From positions 13,659,873 to 13,723,872 of the forward strand of contig OY288257.1 of the NCBI GenBank assembly GCA_958450325.1: a stretch of 64,000 nt of DNA. The letters run 5' to 3'. Below are positions 34,015 to 45,084 of this stretch, piece after piece (position 1 is the first letter of the stretch; each line of letters starts with the position of its first letter). Under the pieces are notes generated by a model that saw nothing but the letters and a program-made list of their open reading frames with translations, was not told the DNA's origin and did no database searches. The stretch comes from Agrostemma githago. Its lineage: Eukaryota > Streptophyta > Magnoliopsida > Caryophyllales > Caryophyllaceae. A program made the position numbers and the translations under genes.

Positions 34015-35702
34015 TGATGCGCGGGCGTCGTGACCCGTACAATCAAACAATATTTTTAACTCCGACAAACCTAACTAATGTAGTAGTGGTAGGTCGGGAT
34101 CGATCCTTAGGGAGATGGGTTAAGCCGTATTGCTCAAGTCTAGAGTCAAATCGTGGTTGGGATTGAGATGGGGGTTTTGGGTCGAGAGAGGTCGAGGGAG
34201 GTCGAGAGAGGTAGGCTAGGGTCAATAAATGGGAAAGATGTTGGGGAGAGTCGGGATTCGGAAATGGGGTCTTATAGTCTCGGGATCGAGTTTTTGTTAC
34301 AACGATAAAAAGGGAAATTTCCACCTTTCGGTTTCTTCACCCAACCTACCTAAACTCGCTTTCGCAATGAAAGGGTAAGTCTCAAATTAAAGCAATTTCT
34401 ACCCCGAGTTTCCCCATATCGGCCTAGTCGCGATTCTAAGTCAACAAAGACACAAAAACCTTAAAATTGATAATTATCAAGTAAACAACCCACCAACATC
34501 CCTTACATCAAATAATCCAAATCCTCCTCCCTAATTCCCCTACAAAGAAATCTACTCACTAATCATGGTGAATAACAATAAAACACTAATAATTGATGAA
34601 TTGTCTAAAACATGCATAAAAACTACACTAATAATTATACTAATGGAGAAAAGGGAGAGGAAAGAATTTACCAACTAAGGAGAAGATTAGAGAGGAAGAT
34701 GAAGATTAATATAAAGATTGAATCTTGGAAGAGATATACAAGAATTTGTCACCAATCCATGCATAAATCTTCAATCTTCAATACAAGAAATATAAATCTT
34801 CAAGAAATAAGACAAGAGTTTTTGTCACATAAACCCTTGAAAAACCTTTGAATCTTCAACAATTAAGCACAATCTTCAATAAAGGTGGAAGCTTTTCCAC
34901 TAATTATAGAGTAATTATACTAATACTAGTAGATTTACTAATTATTTTTAGAGATTTTCACTAAGAGAGCTTACTACAAACTACTACTAGAGAGTTTTCT
35001 ACCCTACTCCTAAGAGGCACACTTAAGGCTCAAGGAGGCACAAAACCCGAGAAGGGGTATATATAGAGTTGCTTAATGGGTTGCACAAACTTCAAGGCCC
35101 AAATCCGATTTCTCTTCATTTAGCTAGACCATCACCTTTGCATCTTCATGGGGTGAAATTTCGCCCCGCGGCTTGACATAATAATCCCACCGGGTGAAAT
35201 TTCACCCGGTGAGATTTTCTTCGGTTTTTGCGTTTCCGGCCCGGTTTCACCATCGGGCGAAATTTCACCCGGTGGGCGAAATTTCACCTGGTGGGCGAAA
35301 TTTCGCCCGGTCATGTAGCCGTGAAAATCTTCGGGGATGAAAAGAAATGTCGTCGGGCGAAACTTCGCCCGGTGATGACTCACCGGGCGAAACTTCACCC
35401 GGTGGTCCATTGAGTCTTTTCCGGTCTTTTTCTTCGTTGATCAGTTGGATTACTTGAACTTTCAGTTGTGTGCTTTGCTCTTGGACCGTATCTTTCTCTT
35501 GCTCGTAGAAGCTCAAACACGTTTTCGGTCGAAAATCCTATCAAAATAGACAGAAAACTACCAAAAACACGTAAAATGCAAAAGAGAGACACTAATGTGA
35601 GAATTACGCAAAATATGGCGATAATCGCACTCAAGTCTCACAAAACAGAGGAAAAACGGGTCTAAATGGGAGGAAAAACGGTCCAAATTTGGCAACACAA
35701 CA
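34015..35702 (-). mobile_element. Solo LTR of an Athila-like family (same family as element E)
   Basis: 1688 bp reading TGTTGTGTTGCC to GCGCATCA on the minus strand, homologous to the LTR at 61468-63123. Flanks are GTACT (34010-34014) and GTACC (35703-35707), a 5-bp duplication with one mismatch. It interrupts the integrase. It contains the CGGGCGAAATTTCGCCCG palindrome array (35148-35404) and a TATATATA box at 35058-35065. The internal region is absent, as expected after recombination between two LTRs. Confidence 0.9.
35148..35404. repeat. GGCGAAATTTCGCC palindrome array in the solo LTR
   Basis: About seven imperfect copies of CGGGCGAAATTTCGCCCG, many joined head to tail (ACCCGGTGGGCGAAATTTC). 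The array lies about 85 bp upstream, on the minus strand, of the TATA box at 35058-35065. Chance frames through it on both strands are not genes. Confidence 0.9.
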
Positions 35703-36165
35703 GTACCGGACGTCGATCCGAACTGCAATCGGAGCAACTCCATACTATTTGACATACAGAATGGAAGCAGTCCAGCCAGTCGAATTAGAAATACCGCCTC
35801 TTCGAATTCTACTAGAAAGCCAAGTGCCCGAAGCAGATTGGGTTCAACCTCGATATGACTCGTTGGTTCTCTTGGACGAACGGCGGTCTCGGGCCCTCAA
35901 TAACATCCAAATATATCAAAAGAGAATCAAACGGGCCTTTAACAAAAGAGTTAGGCCCAGGAATATCAAGGAAGGGGATCTGGTTCTCAAATCAGTCCGT
36001 GCTTTATTACCGGTTGACCCAAGGGGAAAATTCAAACCCAATTGGGCTGGGCCATACCTGGTAAAGAAGGTTCTATCAGGAGGAGCAGTGATGCTAACGG
36101 ACCTGGACGGGAATGAATTTGTCAACCCGACCAACCTGGACCAGCTGAAGCGCTACTACCCCTAA
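35703..36165 (+). pseudogene. Integrase C-terminal part of element B
   Basis: Resumes the integrase after the solo LTR (YRTSIRTAIGATPYY) and is open to the stop at 36165. It matches 521-985 of element A residue by residue apart from a few changes. The part includes the C-terminal DNA-binding fold with the block GDLVLKSVRALLP. It has no start of its own; the upstream ATG at 35689 belongs to the inserted LTR. Confidence 0.93.
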
Positions 36166-36561
36166 ACCTTGTCTCAAATGTCATTTGCAAAAATTATTTA
36201 AAAACATTTTTTCAAAATTTATATGCAAGTCAATAAGTTAGGATTATTTATTCTACTGTCGCACATCTCGAACTCATAGTCTTGATGTATTTCGAAAATT
36301 GCAAAAAAAAATCTACGCCCGAACTACGTTTGGTTTGATTCCACTAACTGTGGATACGTAGGCAGCCCCTCAAAAGGGCACAACTACTGCAATAACGAAA
36401 AAGACAGGAACGACTTCACTAATATAGTACTTTTATTATTCGAAAAAGAAAAAAAAACCGATAAACTCGGTAATTCAAAATTACAAAAAAAGCAGCCACG
36501 AAAAGCCAAAAAAAAGCACACAACATAAATAGTAATAATATCCAAATAATAATAATGGAGA
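36166..36561. other. Convergent gap of element B
   Basis: The counterpart of 986-1377, with no frame of interest. It probably holds the overlapping 3' ends of pol and antisense transcripts. The short minus-strand frame at 36384-36653 is not supported by the A copy. Confidence 0.6.
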
Positions 36562-37485
36562 CTAATATCCGGGCATCTTGCCCTTGCCTTTGTCTTTCGG
36601 GTCATAAGGGGCCCGGGGACGTCGAGGCGGGGGCGGGTGTTCCCGGATGACAAGGGGAACCTCCTTGGCTCGAATCCTCTTCTTCGACAGAGGATCTTCA
36701 GCTATTGTTACATGCCCAAGTCGAGCCCGTACATGCTTCGGCAGCCTATCCCTAGGACCAAGTCGGTCCTGGACTGATGGTCTAGGCCCTAGTCTTCTCT
36801 CCAAGTCGGTCTGGGGGCTCACTTCCCCCCGAGCACCTCTAGCACTGGACCCCCCAGTTCGAGTCCTGGCTCCTCCTCTCTGACCCGGCATTAGACGGAC
36901 TATCGGGGCTTGAGTCTCCCCTTCAGCAAAGAAGTCCCTGTTATATTTGACCTGCTCTCGCCGAAGCAGGTCGAACGCTTCATCAACCTTCAAGGCAGCG
37001 CGAGCTTCGGCAGTCTTCGCTTTGGTTCACCTCTCATAGGAATGGGACACCCAGATTGAGTGTAGCGACTTGGGAACGGACCAAGTAACTCGGGTATACG
37101 ACCTCTGAATCCAAGTGTCGCACATAATGTTGGTCAGCTGGGTAGGTTCACTCACAACTGCCTCGTTCTCCGGGATATGCTGAGTCCACCCATACTGCCT
37201 GAGTATGCGGTCAGGATAAAGGTGAACTGTCTGGCTAAGGGACAAAATCACCTGATAGCGTGCCTTATCTCTGGGCGCCAAACCCGTCCAGGAGTAAATA
37301 GGCCACCATGGAACCACCCATCGAATCAATCGACCACGATGGAATGACAATTCTTCCTCCCAATACTTCTGGGTAATAAGGCAGGATGAATCAGTAGACC
37401 GTCTTCTCGTCATCACCTGGTTAAACCAATATCGACTCGGGTCGAGGGGAGGCTCGATAATTGACAACCTCTCAAATAACCAGAG

Positions 37486-37713
37486 CTGAAAAAGAAAACA
37501 ATGCTCATGAGATTCCGGACAACTTAGACATCCGCCCAGGGGCACTCGATCGAGTGTCGGGGTGACTCGATCGAGTGACACCCCTGAAACAAGGCAGTGG
37601 GCTCTTTCACGAGGGCACTCGATCGAGTGCCGGGGTGACTCGGTCGAGTGCCCCCTATAGTAGAATATTGCACGAAAAAAAAAGATAAAAAAATAAAGGG
37701 AAAAGCGATATAC
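37486..37713 (-). other. Intron of the antisense gene, B copy
   Basis: 228 bp, GT...AG, at the same codon boundary as in A. It holds four palindromes (37543-37650). If retained it would add 76 residues, partly LDRVTP-type repeats encoded by the palindromes. Confidence 0.83.
37543..37650. repeat. Palindrome cassette in the antisense-gene intron (B)
   Basis: Four copies in pair-spacer-pair arrangement with spacer CACCCCTGAAACAAGGCAG, homologous to LTR cassette 2 and to 2375-2503. Confidence 0.92.
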
Positions 37714-38429
37714 CTGCAGCAGTCGGGTGCTCTCAGTCCAACGGGCCGACTCATCCCTCTTGCGGTTGTCCAGGCCCTGAATGATCTCCCACGTGATCAG
37801 CCACGCGGGACTATATTTCGTCTCCATCAGGTCAGCAATGACAAGAAGACGCACGCTGCCCATACAAGACAGCAGGTCCATATGGCCTTCAAAGGCGTAC
37901 ACATGAAGCATGCAGAAAGCGAATGCCCTACGGCTATGAACGGGCAAAACCCGGATGTCGTACGGGTTCATAAACTTCTCAGCCAAGGCAAGCAGAGAAA
38001 CGGTATCTCCTTCGAGCATGCGGGATACTTCAGCATGGGAGAGCTCTAAAAACTCCCGTAATTTCCTTCTAGGGTCTCGAACCGAGAAGGGGACAGCAGG
38101 GCGGAGCAGTGGGCTCCACCCTCCTATTGCAGCAATCTCCTCCGGGAGAGGACAGATTTCGCTCCGAGGAAAGGCGAAAACGTGGTAGGTATCGTCCCAT
38201 AGGGACAGACAAGCGTCAAGGAAATGACGGTCCACGTGCATCTGGCGAAACGTAAACAATTGAAGTATGCCTGACTGCTTTAGGGCTACCTTGTTTGCAT
38301 CCCTAAAGCGGTGGGACCAATCTTGCAGCATGCCAGTCAGACCCATAATTGAATTTCTTAAAAGAGATAGAATTTTTCTTGAGGGAAGATGTTTTGAGAA
38401 TTGTGACAAAAGAAGGAACCATGATGATG

Positions 38430-38437
38430 TATTTATA
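38430..38437 (-). promoter_or_regulatory. TATA box of the antisense gene, B copy
   Basis: TATAAATA on the minus strand, 84 bp upstream of the ATG at 38346, matching 3308-3315 in copy A in sequence and context. Confidence 0.7.
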
Positions 38438-38971
38438 ACACCAAAACCCTGGTAGCTCCCCTGCAGCTGTGCCTCCTTGGCCCAAGCGGGCCTAGGCACA
38501 CAGGCCCGACTCTTATCTCCTCCTACGGACGCGAGAATTAAGTTATCTCGAGCAGTCTGTCAAAATTCAAAAAGAATATTTTCCAAAAATTTTCAATCAT
38601 CCAAATTTCTATTCCCCAGCGCGAGTCGTGTTTTGCCTAAATGTTGCATACAAAGCTTTATGTGACTGATACAGGTACAACTCAAGGCTTCAGAAGCAAG
38701 CCCGCACAGTTTATGTATCTCCCCAGCGGAAAGTCTAAAGACGACACTTTCCCAATTTAGCACGGGATGGGCCCACATACAGGCACACCCGGGACTTATG
38801 CGACAAGTCCAAATTCCCCACAGAGTTGTCAGAACTCAGGTGTGATTTCTATCTTATGGCTGGCGAGCCCTTCACGCAAGTCTAATGGACTATAAACGAC
38901 CCGATCGGAAGTCTACCAGGTCTTAATCGACCTGGTAGCTACTCTGACTTTCGCCTTGTCCAAGCCTCAGT
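38438..38971. other. Pre-LTR spacer of element B
   Basis: Noncoding spacer between the antisense promoter and the polypurine tract, homologous to 3316-3860. Its last part (CTCTGACTTTCGCCTTGTCC) is identical in both elements. Confidence 0.6.
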
Positions 38972-38985
38972 CAGAGTGGGGGCTC
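38972..38985 (+). promoter_or_regulatory. Polypurine tract of element B
   Basis: CAGAGTGGGGGCTC directly before the 3' LTR start, identical to 3861-3874. Confidence 0.88.
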
Positions 38986-39373
38986 TGTAGACACCCGCAT
39001 TTTGACTACCAGGTGTCTATGGTAGTTTCCAAAAAATACCCGATGATGATCGAACGCAAACGTGCTCTAACGCGCTCGGATATGGGCTCAAAATCAATAA
39101 TGTCCGGCATGGGCTTTTAACGGGATACAAATCTCACAAAACCAACCTCAAATTCAGGCCCAGTGGGTTGTTCCGAGTAAAATAAGACTAATTTGGGCCA
39201 AAACCGACACCAAAAATAAAACCCGTCTGTTGGCGACCGGGTCAAAACCCGAGTAAAGACGAATCCGACACACAAAAACAACCTGATACATTTCTAGAAA
39301 ATTGCGCCCAAGTACAAAATTCAAAAAATGTCAAAGGTCAACCATTTCCTAAAATGGTTCGTCCAAATTGATC

Positions 39374-39482
39374 CACTCGGTCGAGTGGATTGACCCACTC
39401 GGTCGAGTGGAGCCTCAAAATCCGGAACAGACCCCATTTTAAGGGCACTCGATCGAGTGCACTAGGGCCACTCGATCGAGTG
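39374..39482. repeat. LTR palindrome cassette 1 (B, 3' LTR)
   Basis: Four palindromes in pair-spacer-pair arrangement; the third is the perfect CACTCGATCGAGTG where the 5' LTR has a variant. Ends 24 bp before the TATA box. Confidence 0.92.
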
Positions 39483-39505
39483 ACCCTAGGTCGTAGGGTT
39501 TCTCC

Positions 39506-39513
39506 TATAAATA
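39506..39513 (+). promoter_or_regulatory. LTR TATA box, element B 3' LTR
   Basis: TATAAATA in the same context as 22607. In a 3' LTR it could drive read-out into flanking DNA. Confidence 0.75.
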
Positions 39514-40679
39514 CCCCATCAACCCTCAAACATTTAAGAACTTTTTCCATCATCTTTTCAAGCAACTTTACACATGCAAAACACCCTACATTTCTAACCC
39601 TAAGTCCCCCATCATAATACACTACAATCCTAAGAAAATTCATACAAAAACCGAGTCATACATACACACCATCAAATCTTCCTACGTATCTCGAAGTTCC
39701 CGCGCCATTGCCGCCATTTGACGAACCGTATCCCGAGAAGCAAGAGCATGTAGGTTGAGGGTGTGACATTCAACACCGACATCTCCTTTCTCTTTTGTTT
39801 TCGTTCTTTTCATTTTTGTTTATGTATTTGTATTATAATTATGTCGATAGTAACGACAATATTACTAACACTAACATCTAACATCTAACATTTATTTATC
39901 GCATCTAACAATCTAACATTTATTTATCGTTATTTATTTTCGTCTTGTTTATCGCGTATACGTAATAATAACAAATTTTGGTTTCAAATCCGTTTAACTA
40001 TGACGATCATCTAAAGTCCGTCTAATCCCTTTAAGAGCAACGACGGAGGTGGCACCCTTTCGAGGAGCGCCGCCCCAATGTACTCAAGGGCACGACGTGA
40101 TCGTGACCGATCATAGTTGAACGCATTTGATTCCATTTCTAAGGTTAGCATGAAATCCGTTGATGCGAAAATCGACATCACATAATCCGTTAGGATTAAT
40201 ATCGATGTCGTGACGCGGAGGGCTACAATTTCGTCGCTAATCAAATCTTTCGATCTCATATTAACATTTTCTATAAAATTCCGATAACGGTATTGTAGAC
40301 ACCCGCATTTTGACTGCCACGTGTCTATGGTAGTCTCCGAAAAACACCCGATGATGATCGGACGCAAACGTGACTTTGTATACTCGGATTTGGGCTCGGA
40401 ATCAATAATATCCGACATGGACTTTTAGTGGAGTAAAAATCTCACAAAACAGACCTCAAATTCAGGCCCAGTGGGTCATTCCGAGTCAAATGAGACTAAT
40501 TTGGGCCAAAACCGACACCAAAAATAAATCCCGTCTTATGGAGACCGGGTCAAAACCCGGTCAAAGACGAAACCGTCTCATAAATCAGCCAAGTTCAGAT
40601 TGGCGCACAAATCAAAATTCAAAAAATAATCAAAACAAACAAAATCAAATCTTTCCTTATTTATCTCGATTTGTTGATC

Positions 40680-40790
40680 CACTCGATCGGGTGGATTGAC
40701 CCCACTCGATCGAGTGGAGCCTTTTGAACCCGGGTTTGGCCCATTTGCGAAGGCACTCGATCGAGTGCACTAGGGCCACTCGATCGAGTG
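40680..40790. repeat. LTR palindrome cassette 1 (solo LTR)
   Basis: Four palindromes in pair-spacer-pair arrangement; the first is CACTCGATCGGGTG. Ends 23 bp before the TATA box at 40814-40821. Confidence 0.9.
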
Positions 40791-40813
40791 CCCCTATGTC
40801 GAGGGGTGAAGTC

Positions 40814-40821
40814 TATAAATA
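40814..40821 (+). promoter_or_regulatory. LTR TATA box, solo LTR
   Basis: TATAAATA followed by CCGCTTC, positioned as in the other three LTRs of the family. Confidence 0.75.
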
Positions 40822-41730
40822 CCGCTTCACCCCTCCATGCATTTAAGAACTTTTTTAACACTTTTACCCTACAATTTCAGTCACATTTTACCCTACTTTC
40901 AACCCTACATTCTACACTACAAACCTAAAGCCAAAAGCATACAAAAACCGAGCTCTCGTCCCTCGATAAACCGACACATACACACACACATCCATACACA
41001 CCATAACTCTCATACATCCTCGATACTCCCAAGCCGTGCCGCTATTCACGAGTCCATTTCCGAGGTCCTTACTAAGCATGTATGTTGAGGGTGTCCTAAA
41101 CCCCATTTCGATCTCTTTTATCTCGTTCTTTTGTCATTTATTCTATCGTATTTCGTATTATAGTTATATCGATCTAGTAACACTAACACTAACATTTTTG
41201 CATTTTTCTTATATATTTTCGTTTTACATCGTTTTATCGTCATTAACATTAAAGATACCGTGTATACGTAAACTAGTATCAAAAATTGGTTTTAAAACGT
41301 TGGACTACGATGATCACTTTTGGTCCGTCTAATCCCTTTACGAGCAACGACGGAGGTGGAGCCCTTTCGAGGAGCCCCGCCCCAATGTACTCAAGGGCGT
41401 GACGCGACCGTGATCGGTCGTAGTTGAACGGATTTAATTCCCTTTCCATAATTGGTACGAAACCCGTTGACACGAAAATCGACATCACGTAACCCGAAAG
41501 GGTTAGTTCCGATGTCGTGACGTAGAGGGATACATTTCGTCACTAATTCAAAATTTCCTAATCTAACGTAAACGTTTTCCTAAAACCCCGGTGACGGTAT
41601 TATAATCGTTCATACACGATTATAGTACCGGAGGCCGAATTAAATACAAATCGTGCGATATTTGTATTTGGTTTGACCGTTCATCGATTTCAAGTCATAA
41701 AACGAAACGAGCCATGCTTCGTACAGGGGG

Positions 41731-41838
41731 CACTCGATCGAGTGCCATGGGCCACTCGATCGAGTAGCACCCCAAAAAGTGGTCAGTAGCCACGTTAAAC
41801 GTGCACTCGACCGAGTCACACCACAACTCGGTCGAGTG
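41731..41838. repeat. LTR palindrome cassette 2 (solo LTR)
   Basis: Four palindromes in pair-spacer-pair arrangement with spacer CACCCCAAAAAGTGGTCAG. Confidence 0.9.
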
Positions 41839-42977
41839 GGTCCTGTAACCCACAAAACCGAGGGGTTTGACCCACAATTCAAGCCCCGACCTTTTTATCG
41901 ACTTTAGTCATCACGTGCAAAGACTATCACGTGACTATCCTATTTTTAAAACCATGCACATCACGACACGTAGAACGACTTTGACCACCTTTTGACGTGA
42001 TAAGTCGGGACAAGACTACGGGATATGAGATCGGGCTAGCAATACGCAACAGTCTCATATTTCCGTCCTTCGTTTAGTACACGACATAATGTGTATTTAA
42101 TCGGGGTTAGTCCATCTACATATTTTCGCGGTCTAGTTTATATACGGGTCCATTTCTATCATCATATTGCTTTCTTTATATCGTTCATTATTTTTATGTA
42201 ACGTTGTATTGTGAATTCCGGGTTGTATTTCCGCCCGTGTAACTTGTACGTTATTTATTTACTTTCGAGCTTTGTTTATTTACTTGCTTTTACGCTTTAT
42301 AAATGAACCTCGCATGCTAAATCATTTCGACAAACAATAAGATGCATTAAATGACGTAGTTAACGCAAAATTCACATGCTTAGACAAAACGCTGTTTGCA
42401 TATCATTTAATCAATTTACTAGCGCGCGTACATGAACACGAACGGTGTCTTAGTAGAGGCCGCCATGTGCGGGCGGGGTTGGGTGTCCTTAGTGGGCTTC
42501 CCAACACGTACCCTCACCCCTTACTCAGAACCTTTGGTTTCCGGATGTCCGAAACCTTGGCGCACGAGAGTCATCCTTTACACGATTACCGGTATAGATG
42601 GTATCGGTATCGCAATGCAAAGGGACGAGCCCCATAAACTCTGAAATCGGAGTGGGCTTACTTTGTGTATAGCCCATGACGACATAGAGTGGGCTCGTAT
42701 GGTTCCGAATAACCACAAAATTCGGTGGCGACTCCATTTTGACTTAAATTTCGAACCCGAGAACAATCTTACCACGAGATTCATTCGCCTACCAAAACCC
42801 GCGCTTCGCCGCGTCGGGGTGGTCCTACGTCATGTCCACAGGTATTATAATCATATAAGACATGATTATAGTACCGAAATACCGAGTTAAATCTAAATCG
42901 TCAATATTTTTATTTAACTCGGCCAACCATCGATTTTAAACAAATAAAACGAAATGAGCCATGCCTCGTACAGGGGG

Positions 42978-43086
42978 CACTCGACCGAGTGCTATGAGCC
43001 ACTCGATCGAGTAGCACCCCAAAAACCGGGCAGTAGCCACCTTAAAGGTGCACTCGATCGAGTCCAAGCCATGACTCGATCGAGTG
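42978..43086. repeat. LTR palindrome cassette 2 (B, 3' LTR)
   Basis: Four palindromes in pair-spacer-pair arrangement with spacer CACCCCAAAAACCGGGCAG; counterpart of 25744-25852. Confidence 0.92.
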
Positions 43087-44167
43087 GGTCCTATAGCCCA
43101 AAAATTAGAGGACTCTAGCGCATCATTCGAGCCTCGTCATTTTTCTACGACATTAGTCGTCACGTGTAAAGTCAATCACGTGATCTCTTTTTCAAAAACA
43201 TGCATATCACTTCACATAAACAACTTTGATCGACGGTCTCACTATTAATCTTGCGTTGACGACTCCTTAGTCGTATCCGACGCACGATTAATCTAGACTC
43301 CAATCTCCCGATATGATAAGTTGGGACAAGGCATCGAGATTTGGGATCGGGCTAGCACCACGCCTAGGTCCTATATCTCCGTCCTTTGGTTAGTACACAA
43401 AATAATGTGTATTTAATCAAAGTTCGTCCATTTACACGACTCACAGTCTAGTTTATATTTATTATATACAGGTCCGTTTCTGGTTAACGTTTACCATTTC
43501 CTCTTCGATTATTCTATTTTATTGGTCGCTGTATTGTGAATTCCGGGTTGTATTTCTGCCCGTGTAACTTGTAACCGATTTATATTGCTTTGCTTTATTT
43601 ATTTGCGTTTTACCGTTTATAAATGAACCCTTGCATGCTAAATCACTTCGACAATAAATTAGATGCATTAAAATGACGTAGCTCACATTTAATTCGCATG
43701 CTTAGCTAAAAACGCTGTTTACATATCATTTCACAGAATCACTAACACGCTTATTAGAAAGTCAAACGATGTCTTAGTAGAGGCCGCTAAGTGCGGCGGG
43801 GTTTGGTGTCCTTAGTGGGCTTCCCAACACGTACCCTCACCCCTTACTAAGAACCTCGGTTTCCGGATGCACGAAATTGTTGGCGCACGAGAGTCATTCT
43901 TTACACGATTACCGGTGTAGATGGTATCGGTATCGTAATGCAAAGGGACGAGCCCCATAAACTCTGAAATCGAAATGGGCCGTACTTTGTGTACGGCCCA
44001 CGACGACATAGAGTGGGCTCGAATGGGTCCGAACTCCCACAAAGTTCGGTGGCGACTCCATTTCGACTTAAATTTCAATTCGATCCATTCTCATATGGAG
44101 ATGCATTCGCCTACCCAAACCCGCGCGTGGCCGCGTCGGAGTGGACCTACGTCATGTCCACACATAG

Positions 44168-44572
44168 GTGGAGGTGCTATCTCGTGGAAGTCTTCAAAGT
44201 AGACTTGCTTAGCAACCTCCACTATGGAATCTGAGTTAATTGATCTTGAGTTAGCAGGACAAGAGGCAGATTGGCTGAGAAACTTGCTAGTAGACGTGCC
44301 GTTGTAGGAGGACAGGTAGCACCAGTCTCCTTGTACTGTGATTCACAAGCAGCAATTGGTATTGCTAAGAATGATGTATATAATGGCAAAAAAAGACATA
44401 TTCGAATCAGGCATGGTGTGGTTAAATAACTCCTGAAAATGGAGTAATTGCTATGGACTATGTGAAGTCCGAAAGAAACCTTTCCGATCTCTTTACAAAA
44501 GGGTTGCCACGGAGAGTAGTCTGTGAAATGTCAAGGGGAATGGGACTTAGGTCCTTAAGTCAAAGCAGTGTA
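44168..44572 (+). pseudogene. Copia RNase H, second half
   Basis: Continues the copia RNase H cut by element B: GGGAISWKSSK, STMESELIDLE, the CDSQAAIGIAKND block and KKRHIRIRHGVV. Breaks in frame near 44215 and a TAA after HGVVK prevent expression. It ends with the usual copia C-terminal motif DLFTKGLPRRVV. This piece is the proof that 22111-44162 is one insertion. Confidence 0.92.
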
Positions 44573-45084
44573 TGATTTGACATGAACCAAAGCTTCTATT
44601 CCTATGGCACTTAAAAAATCCATAGCCTTCATGGTGGTGCTGTTTGAGAAACACTTGATGCATTTGTGACTTTGTTTTGCAGGATGGACTTCTATGTTCT
44701 TAATGGTTCTAGCGAGAAGTGCTATTGAGAAGCACTTGAACCACCTATACAAGTAAGATGGTTTGGCCGCTGTCTATGTTAGACTTTGAAAAGTCTTACT
44801 AAAACACTTGTTATAACCGAGGTAAACGCATAGCCTTTAAAGCATTGCACGTTGAAATCGCGGAACAAGCATGATATAAAGGCATGATATGTGTTGTGGG
44901 GGTCTAAACCGAAAATCTTTAAGGAATTCAAATCGAAAGATATTCTTTTACTGGAGAGTAAGTTGTTGCCTCACTTTCACTAAAGTGTCAATTCAAGTCG
45001 AAAGACATTGATAGCTAAGTATCCAAGCCTTCCTTAGCCCATAATTTCCTTTCCTCGTTTCTTCCTTCGCCTTTAGTGGAGGAT
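44573..45084 (+). other. Copia 3' untranslated region
   Basis: No frame of note. It ends in TAGTGGAGGAT, a polypurine tract directly before the 3' LTR. Confidence 0.7.

Larger units (their letters stand above)
36562..38346 (-). pseudogene. Antisense plant mobile domain/DUF7745-like gene, B copy, one nonsense codon
   Basis: Homologue of the gene at 1378-3217. Exon 1 is 38346-37714 (211 codons; three codons shorter near the start), intron 37713-37486, exon 2 37485-36562. Splice sites CAG|GTATAT and TTTTTCAG|CTCTGG are conserved in phase 0. A TGA at 37029-37027 replaces the TGG seen in the A copy; the same frame then continues to the normal C terminus KGKGKMPGY at 36562. One substitution is the only defect seen. 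In this copy the 228-bp intron is a multiple of three and free of stops, so an open frame runs straight through it. A frame extension upstream of 38346 lacks support in A. Confidence 0.85.
40294..42840 (+). mobile_element. Solo LTR of an A-type Tat/Ogre-like subfamily
   Basis: 2547 bp, TGTAGACACC to TGTCCACA, with GGTAT duplications at 40289-40293 and 42841-42845. It sits inside the 3' LTR of element B, in the same orientation. Its middle part (GTATGTTGAGGGTGTCCTAA near 41079) matches the LTR of element A rather than the LTR of B, so it is a separate insertion, not a local duplication. Confidence 0.93.
22111..44162 (+). mobile_element. Full-length Tat/Ogre-like Ty3/gypsy retrotransposon B
   Basis: Bounded by CATAG duplications (22106-22110 and 44163-44167) in the copia RNase H; removing B rejoins that domain. 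Parts in order: 5' LTR (22111-26930, with a CACTA element), primer site, leader, gag, protease, RT, RNase H, second archaeal-type RNase H, integrase (split by a solo LTR), antisense gene, polypurine tract, 3' LTR (38986-44162, with a solo LTR). The archaeal-type RNase H, the tRNA-Arg-type primer site and the antisense gene point to the Tat lineage. Stops, frameshifts and insertions make it non-autonomous. Confidence 0.96.
38986..44162 (+). repeat. 3' LTR of element B (interrupted by a solo LTR)
   Basis: The LTR parts are 38986-40293 and 42846-44162, about 2.6 kb together, matching the 5' LTR minus its CACTA element. It holds palindrome cassettes at 39374-39482 and 42978-43086 and a TATA box at 39506. 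It ends TGTCCACA next to the CATAG duplication. It lacks the CACTA element, which therefore inserted after integration of B. Confidence 0.95.

Noticed and set aside
35132..35516. Overlapping frames on both strands in the solo LTR
   Set aside because: Produced by the CGGGCGAAATTTCGCCCG array, whose symmetry opens frames on both strands.
39338..39643. Minus-strand 101-codon frame found in both LTRs of B (also 22439-22744)
   Set aside because: Its conservation follows from the two LTRs being copies of each other; it is absent from the A-type LTRs and reads through palindromes.
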